IMG/VR virus record: IMGVR_UViG_3300029268_000019
Span: 1 to 59,335 of that record
DNA length: 59,335 nucleotides
Strand: one strand, 5' to 3'
Source: a virus
The translations under genes and the position numbers were made by a program. The notes under the pieces were generated by a model that ran no database searches, was not told the DNA's origin, and worked only from the letters and a program-made list of their open reading frames with translations. Shown here in pieces: positions 59,158 to 59,335 of the stretch (positions are counted from its first letter, which is position 1; each line of letters begins with the position of its first letter).

Positions 59158-59335
59158 TCAACCTGTCTTTTTTAACGTTTCACAGACAAGATGCTTCTTA
59201 GGTTTCACCGAAATGAAACGGTCGTCCACAGAGCCGGCCTCCACGTTCAATAACCGATGTTCCATCGGCCAATTTTTTATATTTTTTGCTGCATTTACAT
59301 CACGATCATGTTTCATTCCACAAACCGGACAAATC
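59158..59335 (-). CDS. tnpB: TnpB, C-terminal part (partial, continues beyond the window)
   Basis: The minus-strand frame from 59335 reads ICPVCGMKHDRDVNAAKNIK and continues to the TGA at 59158-59160. CPVCG is the second half of the TnpB zinc ribbon and HDRDVNAAKNI is the third RuvC catalytic motif, so it is a nuclease-competent end. The N-terminal part lies outside the window. GC content is higher than that of neighbouring phage genes, which fits recent transfer. Confidence 0.85.
   Translation of the reverse strand, partial: ICPVCGMKHDRDVNAAKNIKNWPMEHRLLNVEAGSVDDRFISVKPKKHLVCETLKKTG

Noticed and set aside
1-59335. CRISPR arrays and tRNA genes
   Set aside because: I saw no regularly spaced repeats and no tRNA-like sequence while reading, but I could not run a covariance scan.

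Overview
The window is a stretch of a large, AT-rich, T4-like (contractile-tailed) phage genome whose host is probably a member of the Bacteroidota. The phage assignment rests on long runs of virion-type genes (a neck-like protein, an 1160-residue structural protein and several beta-rich tail proteins), a UvsW-like helicase, an ECF-like sigma factor, a LAGLIDADG, a GIY-YIG and several Vsr-like homing endonucleases, and many small overlapping hypothetical genes. The host assignment rests on a recurring promoter of the Bacteroidota type (T-rich -33 box, about 14-19 bases, then TANNTTTGTA), on A-rich rather than Shine-Dalgarno-type leaders, and on SprB-like plus Fn3 repeats.

Layout. 1-5.1 kb: a basic DNA-binding protein, an acidic protein, a small RHH regulator, two homing endonucleases, an isochorismatase-like hydrolase and a neck-like structural protein. 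5.1-8.4 kb: plus-strand early-type genes (phosphatase, zinc proteins, radical SAM enzyme). 8.4-11.2 kb: a Vsr-like homing endonuclease and a 603-residue virion protein. 11.2-16 kb: CoA and PRPP enzymes (CoaE, Prs), a strongly expressed protein of unknown function, an ADP-ribosyltransferase, a ligase-like enzyme and a candidate structured RNA. 16-21 kb: SprB/Fn3 protein, tube-like protein, BCS1-like ATPase, glycosyltransferase. 21.4-27.4 kb: a compact minus-strand operon of mostly unknown small proteins that includes an HD-CoaD fusion. 27.4-28.5 kb: a sigma factor with a domain inserted in its DNA-binding helix-turn-helix. 28.6-32.4 kb and 39-41.7 kb: clusters of proteins with a common leader peptide. 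32.4-39 kb: MT-A70 methylase, LpxH-like phosphoesterase, glycosyltransferase, polymerase-like protein, two radical SAM enzymes and a TnpB remnant. 41.7-50.7 kb: structural genes. 50.7-55.1 kb: a UvsW-like helicase broken by a split intein with a homing endonuclease between the halves. 55-59.3 kb: small genes, a GIY-YIG nuclease and the end of a tnpB.

Two patterns tie the genes together. First, two promoter classes are visible: the Bacteroidota-type promoter before metabolic, zinc and regulatory genes, and a TTAATATATAA box before virion, leader-peptide and homing-endonuclease genes. The box resembles a phage late promoter and may be read by the unusual phage sigma factor. Second, at least thirteen otherwise unrelated proteins begin with a short leader of the form M-x(2-9)-F/Y/L-x-E, very like the T4 capsid-targeting peptide of internal head proteins (cut by the prohead protease after L/I-x-E). 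Their cargo includes three ADP-ribosyltransferases, a Dam-like methyltransferase and a cupin, with a weaker case for an isochorismatase-like hydrolase. I infer that the phage packages a set of effector enzymes in the head for injection with its DNA. The most striking single locus is the split intein placed exactly inside the DECH box of the helicase.
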